A DNA stretch of 64,000 nt from Saccharicrinis sp963677245 (lineage in GTDB: Bacteria; Bacteroidota; Bacteroidia; Bacteroidales; Marinilabiliaceae), in the NCBI GenBank assembly GCA_963677245.1, contig OY781921.1, positions 992,001 through 1,056,000 on the forward strand, read 5' to 3'. Shown piece by piece: positions 27,066 to 37,399 of this stretch. Position 1 is the stretch's first letter, and each line of letters starts with the position of its first letter. Under the pieces are notes generated by a model. The model was given only the letters and a program-made list of their open reading frames with translations. It had not been told where the DNA came from and ran no database searches. Position numbers and translations under genes: made by a program.

Positions 27066-27089
27066 GAATATTCCTGGCAACCCATAACA

Positions 27090-27123
27090 AAAAAAGGCTT
27101 TCCTGAAGTAGGAAAGCCTTTTT
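27090..27123 (-). terminator. Terminator of the FAS1/SusCD operon
   Basis: AAAAAGGCTTTCC pairs with GGAAAGCCTTTTT around a 7-nt loop. It is symmetric and can act on both strands; it ends the seven-gene operon. Confidence 0.88.
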
Positions 27124-27158
27124 AACAATAGTGTTTATTTAACTAATACAACAAAGTT

Positions 27159-28862
27159 CTATTTTGATGATAAATACCAATTACTTTCCACCATTAGTTT
27201 AGCACGTATTTCATCACTATTTTCATATTTAGCAGAAACTTTATCTGCTAAATAAGAGTTATTTCCCCTACGCTTACTAATTCTCATTAAATCCTGAAAA
27301 CGATTTCCTTCAAATGCCTTCTCTAATGCATATTCTTGAATAATCATATCCTCGACAGCCTTAATTGAATCCTCTAATGTAGCATCTTCATTTAAACCTC
27401 TAATAACATAATTATCGTGTAAATGAGATTTTCCAGATCCTCGTGAATGAATACCGAAAAAACCATCATCAGTATCTCCATCTGCATCATACGTCATTGA
27501 ATACTTCTCATCTGTAAAATCAGTATAAGAATAGAAAACGCTATCAACACCCTTCTCATATGAACTATATTTTTCCCATGTAGGTATAATATCATGATTG
27601 GAAATAGATGCTTTATTTAAACCATACTTTAATACTGCAAATGCCATATTAGGTTTCTCCAATCTATTAATCGCTTCCGCAAATTTTAAATAAATATCCA
27701 CATCTCTTCCTAAAGATACTCCTTTTACACTCTCTCCCATATTAAGGTAATAGAACTTATATATTATACCATTCTTTACATTTGATACATCTATATCATC
27801 ATCAACCATAAAACCCAAAGACTCATCAATATAAGATCTTGTACCTCTTAAATCACCTTCTTCAATTAAGGTATTGCTATGAAAATATTCTTCGCTATCC
27901 CAATTATTTATCGATATATCAGAGGGTTGAACCTCTGGATAATAAACCATTAGACTATCCAACGTATTATCTCCTCCGTTTTCATTGGGTGATGCCACAA
28001 AAGTAAGCTGCGCTCCAGAGTTAAGCCAAAACTGACCTGTCCAATTACTATATGTCCAATCTTCTACAAAAACACCATCCTCTACTTCATGTTCTATAAA
28101 ATAATGATGTTGTTCTTCGTCATTAGAAAATTCCTTATCTATTAATTCATAGAATATTTGAGCCGCACTTTCATAATTATTTTGCCACAAATATAAATCA
28201 CCAAGTAAATACTTGATATTAAAACACATTTTCTCGGAATCGATAGAACCAAAAGATATACCCCCTAATGGTAAAGCTACATTTTGTATAGGCAATAAAT
28301 CATTAATAAGAATTTGAGACAATCCATCCATATTATACTTAACAACATCTTTACCTGCATCCGCAACATCTAAAATAGGCTGTGTATAATAACTTACTTC
28401 ACCATAATTTAATGCCAATTGCATGTAGCACCAGGCTCTAATAGCTTTAGCCTGAGCAAACTCACGCATCATTACTTTACTAAAATTATCAACCAGTGAT
28501 GTATCCATGGTATTTATTAAATAGTTACAACTATTAATCACCGAATAATAATCTGAAGCCTTATTATATATATTCTCTTTAGAAATATTAAAATTATATA
28601 TTTCCTGAATATCCTTGCCGGCATAAGGTGTAATATCCATTAAATCTCCTCTTAATTCCCCTAAAAGAACATATCGGTCAGCTAATTCCTGAAGCTGAGT
28701 ATAAATTCCAACCATTGAATAAATAGAATCATTCAATGAATTTAATTGATTGTACTCTGGTAGTACTATCTGATCAGAGTCTGCTTCTAACAGGTCATTA
28801 CAGCTAACTGTAACCATTCCTAAAAAGAACAACCCTAACATTAATTTAAATATATTATTCAT
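27159..28862 (-). CDS. SusD/RagB-like starch-binding outer-membrane lipoprotein (second pair)
   Basis: A 567-aa surface glycan-binding partner of the preceding SusC. The signal peptide ends in VTVSC (lipobox, cysteine 21), followed by NDLLEADSDQIVLPEYNQ, the usual mature start. A helical TPR-like core is visible: MREFAQAKAIRAWCYMQLALNYGEV, KYLLGDLYLWQNNYESAAQIFYELI. The C-terminal LEKAFEGNRFQDLMRISKRRG is the classic SusD ending. Glycan specificity cannot be read from sequence. It is the last gene of the seven-gene minus-strand operon, 94 bp after susC, and is followed by a strong terminator. Confidence 0.93.
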   Translation of the reverse strand: MNNIFKLMLGLFFLGMVTVSCNDLLEADSDQIVLPEYNQLNSLNDSIYSMVGIYTQLQELADRYVLLGELRGDLMDITPYAGKDIQEIYNFNISKENIYNKASDYYSVINSCNYLINTMDTSLVDNFSKVMMREFAQAKAIRAWCYMQLALNYGEVSYYTQPILDVADAGKDVVKYNMDGLSQILINDLLPIQNVALPLGGISFGSIDSEKMCFNIKYLLGDLYLWQNNYESAAQIFYELIDKEFSNDEEQHHYFIEHEVEDGVFVEDWTYSNWTGQFWLNSGAQLTFVASPNENGGDNTLDSLMVYYPEVQPSDISINNWDSEEYFHSNTLIEEGDLRGTRSYIDESLGFMVDDDIDVSNVKNGIIYKFYYLNMGESVKGVSLGRDVDIYLKFAEAINRLEKPNMAFAVLKYGLNKASISNHDIIPTWEKYSSYEKGVDSVFYSYTDFTDEKYSMTYDADGDTDDGFFGIHSRGSGKSHLHDNYVIRGLNEDATLEDSIKAVEDMIIQEYALEKAFEGNRFQDLMRISKRRGNNSYLADKVSAKYENSDEIRAKLMVESNWYLSSK

Positions 28863-28956
28863 CTGTTTATTTTTTTTCGTTTTTGATACAGATGGAACAT
28901 CTAAATTGAATTTAGATGTTTCATAACTTTCATATTTACGTTTAATTTAACTGTTC

Positions 28957-31900
28957 TTACAGATTTAGTTTTAGACCTACAAAATAACTTTTACTTGAAG
29001 GGAGCAAACCTCTATCAATTCCTTGAAATAAAACATGATTACCGCCGGTTACTTCTGGATCTACGCCTAAATATTTAGTTAAGGTCCATAAATTATTAGC
29101 AGATGCCCATACTGTTAATCCTTTTATAGCTCCACTTCCTGCAATATCAAAATCATAACTTAATTTAACTTGCTTTAGTTTTAGGTATGATCCATCTTCA
29201 ATCCATCTATCAGAAAAACGACCATTACCCATTGGATCACCATAAGCAACTCGAGGTTGACTTGTATTTTGTCCTTCATAATACCATCTGCTTAATAAAG
29301 CAGTTGATTGGTTATAAAAATTACTACCTCCCTCTAGTTCTGCTCTTAAGTAATTATAGATATCATTACCATATGAGAAAGTGAAAAAGGCATCTAACTT
29401 TAAGTTCTTATAACTGAAGTTACTACTAAAGGAACCATAGAAATCAGGATTTGGATCTCCAATTATTTGTCTATCATTCTTATCTAAAACACCATTCTTT
29501 TCAACTTCTTCGAAGCGAACATCGCCTGCAGAGAAATAACTTTCTTCTCCAAAGTCATCAACTATCATCATGTTTGCCTCTGTAGCCTCTCCAATAGTAT
29601 TATAAATACCATCAGTTTTATAACCATAAAATACACCGGCAGCTTCTCCTTCTCTTGACAAAATTTCGCCTCCATAAGCTTCCGTTGTAAATTCACCTGA
29701 CGGTAACTTTTCGATTTGATTTTGATAATGACCAATACTAGCTCCCAACTCCCATGTAAAATCTTTTAAATTCAAAGTTTTAATGGTAGTTCTTACCTCT
29801 ATACCCTTATTTGATAACTCACCTTCATTTTCCCAGTAATAACCACTTCCAATAAATTCTGGTAATTCTTTATAAATTAAAAGGTCTGTTGTGTAACTAG
29901 TGTATGCATCGACACCTAATGCAACTCTATCATTAAACATATTAAGATCGATTCCTACATTATATTTTGTAGTTGTTTCCCACTGTAATTCACTGTTCCC
30001 AATATTTGTTAAAACTAAACCATTTGCCCTGTCAATAAACGGTACAGAAGTGAAATAAGCAGTCATTGCATAAGGTTCTATGCCATCATTACCTGTAATA
30101 CTTACTCCTCCTCTTAGCTTAAGTCTATCCACAAAATTTACATGAGCCATAAATTGTTCAGACGAAAGTAACCAAGCTCCTTGTATTGCAGGGAAAACGC
30201 CCCAACTTCTATCAAATACTTGAAAACCATTTTTTGTTTCAAGGCCAAATAAAGATGAGCCATCTACTGATACACTAGCATTAACAAAAAATCGATTATC
30301 AAAGCTATAAGCTATATTTCCATAGGTATCTAATGATTTTACCTTTTCATTTCTACCATTATTAACTTTATAACTCCAATCATTACTTAAATTAGCATAA
30401 ACTCCTGTGTTATGTCCCTCACCATAATCATATTCAAAATGATTTAAATTATATCTCCAACCTAATAGTCCATTAATATTATGTTTTTCATTAAGTGTTT
30501 TATGATAATTCAATTTAATATCACTAAATAAACCAATATTTCGTATCACTTTACTTTTAAACACATTTTCAGAAAAACCTTGGCCAATTAAATAAACATT
30601 TTTAACTCCAACAGGTGGGGTATAAAATGATTCTCTTTCTCTCCATAAACTATAGTTAAATTGCGTATTTAAATCTAAACTTTTAGATAACTTAAATTTT
30701 GGAGAAAACGCCACGTTAAATCTTGAATGTTTATTGGTATTATAAACTTCTTCGATTATAGCAGAAGGATTTCCAACATTAAAAACATCACTATCATCAT
30801 AAACGTCGTTTTTAATACCTAACCTGGAAAATTCATTCGGAGATAAAAATGGAGACTTAATCATTCCTAAATAGGTTACAGATGAATAGTCATTAACTCC
30901 ATCATCTAAAACACTTCTATCTAAATTAGTAAAAGAAATATCCATTCCCATTTTAACAATATCACTAAAATTTACGTCTGTATTAAAGCGAACTGTTAAT
31001 CGTTCCAAATCAGTAGATTTTATAACTCCATTTACTCCTGTATAACCAAGAGATAATCCATAAATTGCTCTATCATCACCACCATTAACACCTACATTGT
31101 AATTCTGATAAACTCCATAATTATATATTTCATCCTTCCAATCAGTATTATTATGATATTTATTATAAACATTAGAGCTGGCATCTTCATTTAAAAAGTC
31201 AAGTTCATTTAACTTTTCACCAAAAATATCCTCAATATCCTCATTAGACATTGTTCCTAAAACATCAGTTAAATACATTTTAAAGTTATCAGCACCCATT
31301 GTCGGCAATACATCCGGCTTGTCAATAACACCTCCACTAGCATTTACTTCAATCTTGGTAACTAAACCTTCACCCCTTTTGGTTGAAATTAAAATCACAC
31401 CATTACTTCCCTGACTACCGTAAATTGAGGTTCCATCTTTTATAATTGAAACTGATTTAATATCGTCGATATTAATATCGGCCAAACTATTGGTATAAAC
31501 TCCGTTATGAATAGAAGTAACATCATTCATATTTCTCCAAATAATACCATCTACAACTAACAAAGGTTGTGCATTTGCATTAATTGAATTATAACCTCTG
31601 ATAAACATACTCGAAGCACTACTTAGCTCACCTGACAAAGATGTTGTACGTATATCTCCACCTAAATAATTAGATAACAACCCGTTTACCGAAATAAATG
31701 GTTCATTTTTAATTTCAGTTATATCCGAAACAGAATTAACTGTTTGAGATGTAGATTGTGTACCTGTTATATTGGAGACAGACGTATATCCTTTCTTAAA
31801 TGTCTCAGGATAAAGATCTATTACTAAAGAATCCCTACCTCTCACAGCTACTTCTCTTCTATTATAATCAAATGCTGTTATTATCAGCACTTCTGTAGGT

Positions 31901-32178
31901 TTTCCTATTTTAATACTAAATGCTCCATCGGTATTCGTTGTTGCAGAAGCATCGAAATTTAAAGCTTTAATCTGAGCTGCTACAATTGGTAACTTTGTAT
32001 TGGCATCACGAACAACTCCAGTTACATATTTTAACGTATCAGCAGCTTTCAAATCGGATTTTTGTAATACTCCTGATGAAAATACGATCAGAAGCAATAA
32101 AAATTTAATACCAATTCTTACTTTATGGTGTTGTAGAGTAACCATTTTTTTTATTGATATATTACGATTAATAATCAT
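28957..32178 (-). CDS. SusC/RagA TonB-dependent outer-membrane transporter (second pair)
   Basis: An approximately 1073-aa importer of oligosaccharides across the outer membrane, powered by TonB-ExbBD. I chose the ATG at 32178, 16 nt after the upstream stop codon; a second ATG at 32145 is also possible, and a TTG further up overlaps the preceding gene. After the signal region comes a carboxypeptidase-regulatory-like domain (GVVRDANTKLPIVAAQIKAL). The plug follows, with the SusC signature SSMFIRGYNSINANAQPLLVVDGI, then a large beta-barrel ending FVGLKLNL. Its N-terminal region is divergent from that of the first SusC at 37400, so the two are likely to import different oligosaccharides. Confidence 0.93.
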   Translation of the reverse strand: MIINRNISIKKMVTLQHHKVRIGIKFLLLLIVFSSGVLQKSDLKAADTLKYVTGVVRDANTKLPIVAAQIKALNFDASATTNTDGAFSIKIGKPTEVLIITAFDYNRREVAVRGRDSLVIDLYPETFKKGYTSVSNITGTQSTSQTVNSVSDITEIKNEPFISVNGLLSNYLGGDIRTTSLSGELSSASSMFIRGYNSINANAQPLLVVDGIIWRNMNDVTSIHNGVYTNSLADINIDDIKSVSIIKDGTSIYGSQGSNGVILISTKRGEGLVTKIEVNASGGVIDKPDVLPTMGADNFKMYLTDVLGTMSNEDIEDIFGEKLNELDFLNEDASSNVYNKYHNNTDWKDEIYNYGVYQNYNVGVNGGDDRAIYGLSLGYTGVNGVIKSTDLERLTVRFNTDVNFSDIVKMGMDISFTNLDRSVLDDGVNDYSSVTYLGMIKSPFLSPNEFSRLGIKNDVYDDSDVFNVGNPSAIIEEVYNTNKHSRFNVAFSPKFKLSKSLDLNTQFNYSLWRERESFYTPPVGVKNVYLIGQGFSENVFKSKVIRNIGLFSDIKLNYHKTLNEKHNINGLLGWRYNLNHFEYDYGEGHNTGVYANLSNDWSYKVNNGRNEKVKSLDTYGNIAYSFDNRFFVNASVSVDGSSLFGLETKNGFQVFDRSWGVFPAIQGAWLLSSEQFMAHVNFVDRLKLRGGVSITGNDGIEPYAMTAYFTSVPFIDRANGLVLTNIGNSELQWETTTKYNVGIDLNMFNDRVALGVDAYTSYTTDLLIYKELPEFIGSGYYWENEGELSNKGIEVRTTIKTLNLKDFTWELGASIGHYQNQIEKLPSGEFTTEAYGGEILSREGEAAGVFYGYKTDGIYNTIGEATEANMMIVDDFGEESYFSAGDVRFEEVEKNGVLDKNDRQIIGDPNPDFYGSFSSNFSYKNLKLDAFFTFSYGNDIYNYLRAELEGGSNFYNQSTALLSRWYYEGQNTSQPRVAYGDPMGNGRFSDRWIEDGSYLKLKQVKLSYDFDIAGSGAIKGLTVWASANNLWTLTKYLGVDPEVTGGNHVLFQGIDRGLLPSSKSYFVGLKLNL

Positions 32179-32194
32179 TTTAACTTCTATTTTA

Positions 32195-33754
32195 CTATTC
32201 AAGAACTGGTTCCAAAATTACACAGTCTATTAACATATTAGGAGTAAATTCATCATCTTCAACCAACACCTTACTTATAACTTCCAAATTCACAATCGGA
32301 TTTTCTCTTTCTCCTACTAAAAGATCGGCATATTCAAAATCCATCGTAGTAACAAGCATTTTAGTAGTATCACCAATATTTGTGATATTATCAGTTGGCG
32401 TAATAGTCGTCCTACGCGTTCTTCCTGTAGCAGTTCGTATATACGTTAACTTAAAACTTACCTCACTGGACTTTCTATTGTTTTCATTCACAATATCGTT
32501 AGGTACAAAAACACAATACACATTGTATTTTGTGGAATACACATTCGGTATTTGAAAAGATACACTAGAAGGTGATAAAGCGTTTGTACTAGTTGAGCCT
32601 ACATACAAATAACTTTTTTTGGAAATTGGCAACTCTGATCCTAGGATATTTCTAGTTGCTATAACATTATTACTATTATCTCTTCCATCACTTATTTCAG
32701 CTTCAACGCGTATTTCTTTTAAAAACGAAGTCGTATCAGGAATTCTTAGTTCATTTGTGATATAGGCAGTTCCATTACTTAAAGGAATTCTATTCAAACC
32801 CTCAGTCAAATAACCTGGTTCGTAAATAACAGTATAATCTTCAGTGGTAGTACTAGTTGTAGTAATTACAGAATCTAAGCTTGCGAAATCTACATCCTTA
32901 CCTCTTACAGCCATGTTTTTAATTAATACAAATTGAGTTAACTCATGCTGCAAACTATCTCCATCTATACCATCAAGTGTAGGCAAATTAAAGTAATTAT
33001 AAATTCTATCATATCCCTCAATCCATCCATCATTATCAAGAAGTATCGCTGTATAACTGCTATCTTCAATATTAAATGCACCAACCTCTTCTAAAATCTC
33101 ATTATATGGTATATATTTCGCTAAATAGATTGGTTCATCTTGCTCATCGTAGCCAATTAATTCACTATTCTCATAATCAAAAATTAAACTATCTCTACTA
33201 TATATGTATTTCTTTAATGAATCCAAACCTTCCGCTTTACCTATATACTCATAAATATTATCAAGATATTCCACTTTTTCATTAATTACATGCACTAAAC
33301 CATTTCTCTTAGAAATATTAGATTCTAATAATGATGAATTTCCGAATAGAATTCCTTCGTCACTATTGCTAAAATCAACATATTTACCACTTAGCATATA
33401 TATAGGCTTTACATCGGTAATTGAAGTTGACGTTTTACTTTTAGCAATATGAGTTTCTACTAAATGCACTGAATCTTGATAAGTATTAAAAATTTCATTC
33501 ATCAATGCATCATTATTAGGTGCCCAAACTGTATAACTCTGTGGTACACTCAAAAGACTATCATATCCTGTTTCTTCTAATAATTTAGCAAACTCAGTTA
33601 AATCTTCTCTACTATTAATATAGTCAATAATATTCTCACTTTCAGTTTCTCCTGAATCGTAATGTTCATCCCAGGTATCATTACAACCACTCATACTTAA
33701 AGTAATCAATATTGACAACAGATACCATTTATTTAATAAATATTTTCGTTTCAT
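32195..33754 (-). CDS. Fasciclin (FAS1) domain lipoprotein, 519 aa
   Basis: A lipoprotein (lipobox LSMSGC, cysteine about 23). FAS1-like domain 1 covers about residues 35-165: LTEFAKLLEETGYDSLL, YTVWAPNNDALMNEIF and the ending NGLVHVINEKV. A second, more diverged FAS1-like domain spans about 165-335. The last about 180 residues are a beta-rich domain (IRVEAEISDGRDNSNN, SVSFQIPNVYSTKYNVYCVFVP) that I cannot name. FAS1 domains mediate adhesion in other systems. Placed between a fasciclin gene (27 bp) and susC (16 bp), this looks like a surface glycan-binding protein of the second SusCD pair (inference). Confidence 0.82.
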   Translation of the reverse strand: MKRKYLLNKWYLLSILITLSMSGCNDTWDEHYDSGETESENIIDYINSREDLTEFAKLLEETGYDSLLSVPQSYTVWAPNNDALMNEIFNTYQDSVHLVETHIAKSKTSTSITDVKPIYMLSGKYVDFSNSDEGILFGNSSLLESNISKRNGLVHVINEKVEYLDNIYEYIGKAEGLDSLKKYIYSRDSLIFDYENSELIGYDEQDEPIYLAKYIPYNEILEEVGAFNIEDSSYTAILLDNDGWIEGYDRIYNYFNLPTLDGIDGDSLQHELTQFVLIKNMAVRGKDVDFASLDSVITTTSTTTEDYTVIYEPGYLTEGLNRIPLSNGTAYITNELRIPDTTSFLKEIRVEAEISDGRDNSNNVIATRNILGSELPISKKSYLYVGSTSTNALSPSSVSFQIPNVYSTKYNVYCVFVPNDIVNENNRKSSEVSFKLTYIRTATGRTRRTTITPTDNITNIGDTTKMLVTTMDFEYADLLVGERENPIVNLEVISKVLVEDDEFTPNMLIDCVILEPVLE

Positions 33755-33781
33755 ATGAATAATAACATTAATTTGATTATT

Positions 33782-35743
33782 TTACTCGATACCCTCTAAT
33801 TCAAGCGCTTCAACAGGTACAAACTCTAAATAATCGAACATAAATTCTCCCCATTCTGTAGCACGTACACCTAATACATGAGTTGAACTCTCTGTAAAAT
33901 CATAAATACCTAATATTTTTCTCAAATTCAATCCATTCGTACCATTTCGACCTGTAGTATTTGGTGCACCATATCCCCATCCTGCATCTACTAACATTTT
34001 ATAGGAATCTCCACCTTTCATATAACCTCTATTGCGCATAGCCTTATCATTAGCCAAGTCTTCTTCATCATCATTAGGAGTTCCCGGATCAACCCATCCA
34101 ATATCAGTAGAAACACCTGCTAGTGAAAGATTTAAAGGAATCCCTGCAGGTTGATTATCCCAATACAATTGTGCTTTACCACGCCTCCCTGTTACATGAT
34201 AACCAAACCTAACCTCATATGTACCGGCTGGAATAACTGGTGTTGTAATTTCAAAGTCATAAACTCCTTGAAGCCATATTTCATCTCCCTGAAAATTCAT
34301 AAAACGGTCATCTGGCGATAAATAATATAACTGAGTTGTTTCTGTTGTATTAATTCTGTCTACATAACCTTGCGGGAAAGCATAGTTAAAATGAATATCT
34401 TCTATTGAAGAGCTACTTCTAATATTATTATTAGCTAATTCAGGAAAAAAACTAGACGAATCTAACCTTAACCTCTTAGTTAACAATTCACTAACGAAAT
34501 CGCTAGAATATGCTAAAATACCATCAATTTCATGATAAACACCATTAATAGCATCATTATCGTAATTTCCCGTTAAACGAACAGCATCTCCAGTGCTTTC
34601 AACCATATTAAATACATTATATTCACCCGAACTTCTGATTGTTCGAACTTCCATCATGTTATTCTTATACATGGTTTCGATATATTCATACATTTCATAT
34701 TTCTGCACAGAATGAGACGTACCTTCTTTAAAACCTGTATTGTCATATTTTTCGATAAAATACTTGGATGGAATCTTTTTATTGACTAAATGGTAAGCGA
34801 TAAATCTATTTAAACTATTATCCGAATTTTTATAATCGTCAGGATTATTCGAACCATATAGTTCATTGGCTTTAGCTTCCAATTGTTCAATTGTAGTAAT
34901 ACTATAGCGCGACTTAAATGTTTCGTCACTTTCCATTAGAACGGTATAACCATACTTTCTTTCTAAAGGAACGATACGCTGTTCCCAATTTGCTGCATAT
35001 CCATTATTGTCTCCTATATGTTTCTCAACTAGTACAGGATCAGCCACATACGACTCATCTTTTACTAATTTTAGCTTTTCATCTAGTCCCGTTAAAAGTA
35101 AAGCCTCATAAAACAAAGAAAACTTTTCGTCTGCAGCAATAGCTTCCATTATGGTATTTTCGGTAGGTGCCAACACTTCAGTAATTTTATGTACTACCCC
35201 ATTATGAACTTCTATATCACCTTCTGTAATAATCCCACTTGAATTAACAATATATCTTAGTCCAGTTTCAGTACTTTCATAATCCATTCTTACAAAACGC
35301 CCACTCATTGTAATATCTGGCAAAAATCCTTCAGAAAAATCTTCAGCCAAATATTCATGTCCTTTTATAATATGGTCATATACAATCTTTTTTAAGGTAT
35401 CACTTGGAAATTCCCCTAAAGACTCTCTTCCCTTAGATTGATAAAATCTTATCATCGCCTCATTATCAGGTATAAATACAGTATATACCCCATAACCCTT
35501 TAATAAACCCATTACATTTGTTGTGTCCAACAACCTTATAAGTTCAGAGTAGTTTTCAGGATCACTTTCTATATAGGATCCAACTGTATCTCCCGTAAAA
35601 GTATAAAAGTTACCACCCACATCATCACTGTCACATGCATATAGCAATCCACCAATAACAATCATAAATAACAGATTTGTTAAATATGAATTTGCTCCTA
35701 ATTTCTTATTTTTCATTTTAAAATTCTTCATAATTAACTTCAT
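33782..35743 (-). CDS. Fasciclin (FAS1) domain lipoprotein with CBM-like C-terminus, 653 aa
   Basis: A lipoprotein (GGLLYACDSDD lipobox). The ATG at 35743 is one base from the stop of the upstream SusD gene; another in-frame ATG is at 35731, so translational coupling is likely. FAS1 domain 1 lies at about 55-195 (YSELIRLLDTTNVMGLLKGY, YTVFIPDNEAMIRFYQ, NGVVHKITEVL). FAS1 domain 2 is longer, at about 200-425, ending NGVYHEIDGILAYS. The C-terminal about 200 residues form a jelly-roll-like module (IPAGTYEVRFGYHV, AQLYWDNQPAGIPLNL, HVLGVRATEWGEFMFDYLEF). That module resembles the fold and terminal pattern of carbohydrate-binding modules such as CBM6. It may be a surface glycan-binding protein. 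Confidence 0.84.
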   Translation of the reverse strand: MKLIMKNFKMKNKKLGANSYLTNLLFMIVIGGLLYACDSDDVGGNFYTFTGDTVGSYIESDPENYSELIRLLDTTNVMGLLKGYGVYTVFIPDNEAMIRFYQSKGRESLGEFPSDTLKKIVYDHIIKGHEYLAEDFSEGFLPDITMSGRFVRMDYESTETGLRYIVNSSGIITEGDIEVHNGVVHKITEVLAPTENTIMEAIAADEKFSLFYEALLLTGLDEKLKLVKDESYVADPVLVEKHIGDNNGYAANWEQRIVPLERKYGYTVLMESDETFKSRYSITTIEQLEAKANELYGSNNPDDYKNSDNSLNRFIAYHLVNKKIPSKYFIEKYDNTGFKEGTSHSVQKYEMYEYIETMYKNNMMEVRTIRSSGEYNVFNMVESTGDAVRLTGNYDNDAINGVYHEIDGILAYSSDFVSELLTKRLRLDSSSFFPELANNNIRSSSSIEDIHFNYAFPQGYVDRINTTETTQLYYLSPDDRFMNFQGDEIWLQGVYDFEITTPVIPAGTYEVRFGYHVTGRRGKAQLYWDNQPAGIPLNLSLAGVSTDIGWVDPGTPNDDEEDLANDKAMRNRGYMKGGDSYKMLVDAGWGYGAPNTTGRNGTNGLNLRKILGIYDFTESSTHVLGVRATEWGEFMFDYLEFVPVEALELEGIE

Positions 35744-35744
35744 T

Positions 35745-37304
35745 TTATCTTGTTATTGTTCCGTCATCTTCAACTTCATAAAATGGATTTTGCACTAATT
35801 TATCATTACGATCAATTTCTGCCTGATTAATTGGTAAATACAATGCATTCATTACACTTAGTTTTGAAGTATTGATTGAAGAACTGGTGAATTTTTGACT
35901 TACATACTGCAATAAAGACAAAGGATTTCCATCCCTTCTTGCCAGCCTCATCAAATCATACCATCTTTTACCTTCAAACATTAACTCTCTATGTCTTTCT
36001 CTTAAAAGAAGCTTTTGCATTTCTGATTCAGTACTATAGTTAGCAATATCTAATTTTTCAGAATCAGATAGATCAGGATTGGCTCTTAAAAATGTTATAT
36101 TTATTAATTCTAAAGCTTCTTCTAACTTACCTCCCATTTGAATCAGTGCCTCAGCTTTCATCAAAATAATATCAGGCAACCTATAAAATATCCAATTAGA
36201 ACTATTTATTCCTCTGGAACCATACATATACCCCCCTGAAACTGTAGGCATAGCAAAACCAGTGTATTTATTAATTTCATAATAATCTATACCTGGTATG
36301 ATAAAATGATCTTTTCTAATATCTTCCTCACCTTCCGTACCCGCATCTGTTACATATTCAAAAGGACTACCAGAACCTAATACCATTCGTAATGGAAATG
36401 CCCATAGAGGTTCTAGATTTCCTCCGCCTCCGTAATAAGCTCCAACTTTTTCATTAACTAAACTAGATCCATCAAATTGTAATTCAAAAATACTTTCTGT
36501 AGAATTTCCACTAAAAAATACGGAATAGCTTAGTTCTTCTGCTTCTACTAGTTCAAGATCTTCATCCTCCATAATTTGATCACAATAAAAAATACAGTTA
36601 CTATAATCTTCTTGCCAAAGATAAATATCAGCTAACAACGCTCTTATCATATTTTTAGTAACTCTACCTTTATTATATTCGTTATTATCTTCCCCAAAAT
36701 TGCTATTGGCATATTTTAGTGCATTAATTAAATCTTTAACCAGTTCTCCTAAAATATATTCTTCAGTAGATTTTTCATATCTATATTCCTGATTATCGTC
36801 AATACTAGCCGAGGTTATATATGGTACGTCTTTAAAAGTACGAACCAAATAAAAGTAGGCCAACGCTCTTATTGCATACACTTCTGCTTCCAGACTATGA
36901 AGATCAACATCTGAAAAATTTTCATCAAGATCTACTACAGTAGGTGCATATTTTAAGAAAGTATTACAAGTGTTAATAGTATAGTATAATGAGCCCCAAT
37001 TTGTATAAGGATTTGTAGGAATAATATCAAATTCTAATATTCTTTCCATATTATCATCCATATCACCAACTCCTCTGACTATATTATCAGAACGCATCTC
37101 ACTCCAAACAATTATCTCTTCCATACTACCTGCAGAGGCTAAAGCAGTATAACATGCAGCTAATACCTCTTTAACTTCTGTTTCGTTAGTCCAAAAATCC
37201 TCCAGTACAGTTTCACTGTCTGGTCGAATATCCAACCAATCGTTACAACCGGTATTTAATATCAACAAAACAGCAGTTATTGATATTATGATTATCTTTT
37301 TCAT
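35745..37304 (-). CDS. SusD/RagB-like outer-membrane lipoprotein (first pair)
   Basis: A 519-aa SusD homologue. The signal peptide ends LLILNTGCNDWLDIRPDSE, with the lipid cysteine at residue 20 and the classic DWLDI mature start. Core helices such as EAEVYAIRALAYFYLVRTFKDVPYI and RALLADIYLWQEDYSNCIFYCDQIM are typical. The end LRERHRELMFEGKRWYDLMRLARRDGNPL is the SusD C-terminal signature. It forms the lid on the SusC encoded immediately upstream (95-bp gap) and binds glycans at the cell surface. Its stop codon abuts the start of the next fasciclin gene, so the operon continues. Confidence 0.95.
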   Translation of the reverse strand: MKKIIIISITAVLLILNTGCNDWLDIRPDSETVLEDFWTNETEVKEVLAACYTALASAGSMEEIIVWSEMRSDNIVRGVGDMDDNMERILEFDIIPTNPYTNWGSLYYTINTCNTFLKYAPTVVDLDENFSDVDLHSLEAEVYAIRALAYFYLVRTFKDVPYITSASIDDNQEYRYEKSTEEYILGELVKDLINALKYANSNFGEDNNEYNKGRVTKNMIRALLADIYLWQEDYSNCIFYCDQIMEDEDLELVEAEELSYSVFFSGNSTESIFELQFDGSSLVNEKVGAYYGGGGNLEPLWAFPLRMVLGSGSPFEYVTDAGTEGEEDIRKDHFIIPGIDYYEINKYTGFAMPTVSGGYMYGSRGINSSNWIFYRLPDIILMKAEALIQMGGKLEEALELINITFLRANPDLSDSEKLDIANYSTESEMQKLLLRERHRELMFEGKRWYDLMRLARRDGNPLSLLQYVSQKFTSSSINTSKLSVMNALYLPINQAEIDRNDKLVQNPFYEVEDDGTITR

Positions 37305-37399
37305 ATTTTTTTTTTTTCTATTACTGTAGAAAACATTAATGAATTAAATTAAGTATCCCTAATTCATACAATGCTTCATAAAACAATATTTAAACATTA

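Larger units (their letters stand above)
26444..27158. other. Intergenic region between convergent genes
   Basis: 715 bp with a terminator for the LamG gene, repeat copy C, and the terminator of the SusCD operon. The stretch 26500-26905 shows nothing I can identify. Confidence 0.6.

Noticed and set aside
32179..32202. TTG start for the second SusC overlapping the preceding gene
   Set aside because: ATG codons at 32178 and 32145 give normal N-termini without overlap.
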